Source of the DNA: Hydrogenophilales bacterium 28-61-23
Lineage (GTDB): Bacteria; Pseudomonadota; Gammaproteobacteria; Burkholderiales; Thiobacillaceae
Direction: 5' to 3'
NCBI GenBank assembly: GCA_002281555.1
Contig: NCGJ01000009.1
Coordinates: forward strand, 1-64,000
Length of the DNA stretch: 64,000 nt
The position numbers were made by a program, and so were the translations under genes. This document shows positions 62,148-64,000 of this stretch, piece by piece. The notes under the pieces were generated by a model. The model was given only the letters and a program-made list of their open reading frames with translations. It did not search any database and was not told the origin of the DNA. Position 1 is the stretch's first letter. The number at the start of each line of letters is the position of its first letter.

Positions 62148-63410
62148 TCAGACCGGGTCTGGCCGACGGGCCGCGAGACGCCAGAGCGAGGTCCGTTCCG
62201 CCGCGCGCGCCGCGTGCAGCGGGTCGGCCGGATCGGATGCACGCGGATGCTGCGGGCGAACGTCGTCGCGCCCAAGGACTTCCAGGCCGGCCGCGTCGAA
62301 AGCGGCGAGCAACTCGGCGCGCGAGCGCAGGCCCAGATGTTCGGCCAAATCGGACAGCACCAGCCAGCCTTCGCCACCCGGCGTCAGATGCGCGGCCAGC
62401 CCGTTGATGAAACCGAGCAACATGCGGCTGTCGGGGTCATATACCGCCGATTCGATCGTGGAACTGGGCCGCGCCGGCAGCCAGGGCGGATTGCACACCA
62501 CAAGCGGCGCGCACCCGGCCGGAAACAGATCGGCCTGAATCACTTCCACCTGCCCGGACAGCCCGAGCCGGGCGAGGTTTTCGCGCGCGCAAGCCAGCGC
62601 GCGCGGGTCCTGATCGGTCGCCACGATGCGCGCAACGCCGCGCCGGGCCAGCACCGCCGCCAGCACGCCGGTTCCGGTTCCAATGTCGAAGGCCAGTTCC
62701 AGAGCCGGCAGCGGAGTCGTTGGCGCTTCAGCGCTTACAAGTCGGGCGAAGCGCGAGAATCCGGCGTCCTTCTTTTGCGAGGGCAGCGGCGCCTCCGCCA
62801 CCAGGCCGACGTACTCGCCCCGAATCGGCGCGAACACGCCGTAGTGCGGGTGTATGCGCGCGCCGAGCGCGGGCACCTCGACGCCCCGTTTGCGCCATTC
62901 GTGCGCACTGATCAAACCGAGCAATTCGCGCAGCGCAAGCACGGACGGGCCCGCGCTGGAGCCATCCCCGGGGCCGTAAGCCTCCTCGCAGGCCTGGCGC
63001 AGATCGGGCGCGCGCCGAAGCGGGATGCTGTAATCGCTCTCCAGCGGCAGCAGCAACATCGCCAAGGTCTGGGCGCGCCGGGCCTGCGCCTGGCGATGCA
63101 GGTTGAACGCCTCGCCCGGCGCGATGGACGCTGAACGCGGTGCGGCGGAGGCCGTTTTGGGTGTCGGTTTGCCTTCCACGCGCCGGGTCAGCGCCTGCAG
63201 CAACTGGCGCGCATTCTGGAAATCGCCGCGCCACAGCATCGCCGTCCCGGCGCGCGCCAGGCGATAGGCCGCATCGGCCGTGGTCCGGTCGTCGGCGATG
63301 ACCACGCGCCGGGGCGCGGGATTGCCGCTCTCCGAACGCCAGCGCGCCGAATGGGCGACGCCGTCTTCGGTCCAGTCGATGAGCGGGTGGGCTGTTGCGG
63401 GAATAGTCAC
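62148..63410 (-). CDS. class I SAM-dependent methyltransferase (HemK/RsmC-like)
   Basis: About 420 residues from a GTG at 63410. The N-terminal part includes ARWRSESGNPAPRRVVIADDRTTADAAYRLARAGTAMLWRGDFQNARQLLQAL. The C-terminal half has the SAM motif AFDIGTGTGVLAAVLARRGV, ATDQDPRALACARENL and the NPPW motif (VVCNPPWLPARP) of N-methyltransferases acting on planar amino groups. The frame is open to 63764, but a terminator at 63466-63489 on the same strand argues for the later start. Target (rRNA, protein or small molecule) unknown. Confidence 0.78.
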   Translation of the reverse strand: MTIPATAHPLIDWTEDGVAHSARWRSESGNPAPRRVVIADDRTTADAAYRLARAGTAMLWRGDFQNARQLLQALTRRVEGKPTPKTASAAPRSASIAPGEAFNLHRQAQARRAQTLAMLLLPLESDYSIPLRRAPDLRQACEEAYGPGDGSSAGPSVLALRELLGLISAHEWRKRGVEVPALGARIHPHYGVFAPIRGEYVGLVAEAPLPSQKKDAGFSRFARLVSAEAPTTPLPALELAFDIGTGTGVLAAVLARRGVARIVATDQDPRALACARENLARLGLSGQVEVIQADLFPAGCAPLVVCNPPWLPARPSSTIESAVYDPDSRMLLGFINGLAAHLTPGGEGWLVLSDLAEHLGLRSRAELLAAFDAAGLEVLGRDDVRPQHPRASDPADPLHAARAAERTSLWRLAARRPDPV

Positions 63411-63465
63411 GATGACGCCGTCCTTGGGCTGGAGCGGGATGGGCGCGGCAGCGGTGGTTTGAATG

Positions 63466-63489
63466 AAAAAAACGCTTGCCGAGGCAAGC
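63466..63489 (-). terminator. rho-independent terminator after the E1-beta gene
   Basis: On the minus strand GCTTGCC, TC loop, GGCAAGC, then G and seven T. It lies ~200 nt after the dehydrogenase gene stop and upstream of the methyltransferase start. Confidence 0.75.
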
Positions 63490-63684
63490 ATGGGTGAGCC
63501 GCTCTCAAGCCGGAAACCACCTCGATCGCGCAGTTGTTCAGCCCGCGAACGGGCCAGCGAGCGGCCAATCATACCCCCGTGCCATCGGCTCACCCGGAGT
63601 CTGGCGGTGAACGCCGGCATCGAGAACAGCGACGAGGATGCCCAGAAGGGCGCGAGCCCTCCGGGAGAGCCGTGCGTCCATGGA

Positions 63685-64000
63685 TTACGCGGCAAGTCCG
63701 GCCAGTTGGTCATGGTGGGCGCGACTGTCCTGGTCATGTGCCCGGCTTTTCCCCGCCGCTTCATCCCGACGCGATCCAGCGACCAGATCGAGGACGGCCT
63801 CCAGCACCGCTTCCGGCTTGGGCACGGCGGCCTGTTCCAGCACCCATGATGAAGCGGCGGGTGCGTCCGGCCCGGTCAGGCGCAGCACCGGGGCGCGCAG
63901 GGCGGAGAAGGCTTTCGTCGCGGCAAGCGCGGCCAGTTCCGCCGCGATGCCGCACAGCCCGCTGGCTTCGTGGACGACGACGAGGCGGCCGGTCTTGCGT
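63685..64000 (-). CDS. 2-oxoacid dehydrogenase E1 component, beta subunit (partial, 3' end)
   Basis: The last ~104 residues of a gene that begins beyond the window. RLVVVHEASGLCGIAAELAALAATKAFSALRAPVLRLTGPDAPAASSWVLEQAAVPKPEAVLEAV is the C-terminal transketolase-like domain of E1-beta subunits (pyruvate, acetoin or branched-chain 2-oxoacid dehydrogenase). Which substrate cannot be told from this part. A terminator follows at 63466-63489. Confidence 0.8.
   Translation of the reverse strand, partial: RKTGRLVVVHEASGLCGIAAELAALAATKAFSALRAPVLRLTGPDAPAASSWVLEQAAVPKPEAVLEAVLDLVAGSRRDEAAGKSRAHDQDSRAHHDQLAGLAA

Noticed and set aside
63411-63764. N-terminal extension of the methyltransferase
   Set aside because: A rho-independent terminator on the same strand lies within it, and it would overlap the end of the E1-beta gene.

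Overview
The window is GC-rich bacterial chromosome with dense gene packing. The best taxonomic guess is a betaproteobacterium of the Nitrosomonadales/Rhodocyclales type. This rests on gene content and protein style (PpiD, FabI, MnmC, prfB with its frameshift, a TrpD-like plus Rieske pair, many c-di-GMP and PAS proteins), not on a marker gene. No rRNA, prophage or insertion sequence is visible, and there is one tRNA, tRNA-Ser(UGA).

Layout. 0.2-0.8 kb: a ParDE toxin-antitoxin (TA) pair. 1-2.4 kb: a Rieske protein translationally coupled to a TrpD-like protein. 2.5-9.1 kb: a four-gene signalling operon (HD-GYP response regulator, PAS protein, PhnD-like lipoprotein, large hybrid histidine kinase). 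9.3-11.6 kb: truncated haemoglobin, a second HD-GYP protein, MsrA. 11.6-15.3 kb: ethanolamine use (EutC, EutB, ethanolamine permease). 15.4-28.5 kb: a complete type I-C CRISPR-Cas locus, all reading leftwards (cas3-cas5-cas8c with internal cas11c-cas7-cas4-cas1-cas2-leader-array). The array has 47 repeats and 46 spacers. Three TA modules sit inside the cas gene string: HicBA and DUF433/DUF5615 between cas7 and cas4, and a Phd/PIN pair on the opposite strand between cas4 and cas1. 28.8-33.3 kb: Hsp33, an outer-membrane protein, MnmC, RF2. 33.3-37.8 kb: a hydrolase, a small exported protein and a DevBCA/MacAB-like exporter.

37.8-42.8 kb is an accessory island flanked by two copies of the last ~135 bp of the exporter ATPase gene. 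It holds a TA pair with a frameshifted ParE toxin, two AT-rich genes (a BamE-like membrane protein and a possible ADP-ribosyltransferase-fold protein), a truncated vapC copy, a methyltransferase-like gene and an intact FitAB/VapBC pair. Short related motifs recur at the borders of these units. Another Phd/VapC pair precedes lysS.

46.9-54.4 kb holds all four components known from Escherichia coli as ynbABCD (CDP-alcohol phosphotransferase, CdsA-like cytidylyltransferase, hydrolase-methyltransferase fusion, PAP2-phosphatase fusion). They are rearranged, with a SnoaL-like membrane protein and an AAA+ ATPase among them. The right end carries a SoxB-like 5'-nucleotidase, a histidine phosphatase, a ParA-like ATPase, fabI, ppiD, tRNA-Ser, a periplasmic OB-fold protein, a methyltransferase and the 3' end of a 2-oxoacid dehydrogenase E1-beta gene.

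The most notable signal is the CRISPR-Cas locus with its embedded TA modules. Their placement suggests that loss or shut-down of the adaptation and effector genes could release toxins, but this is inference.
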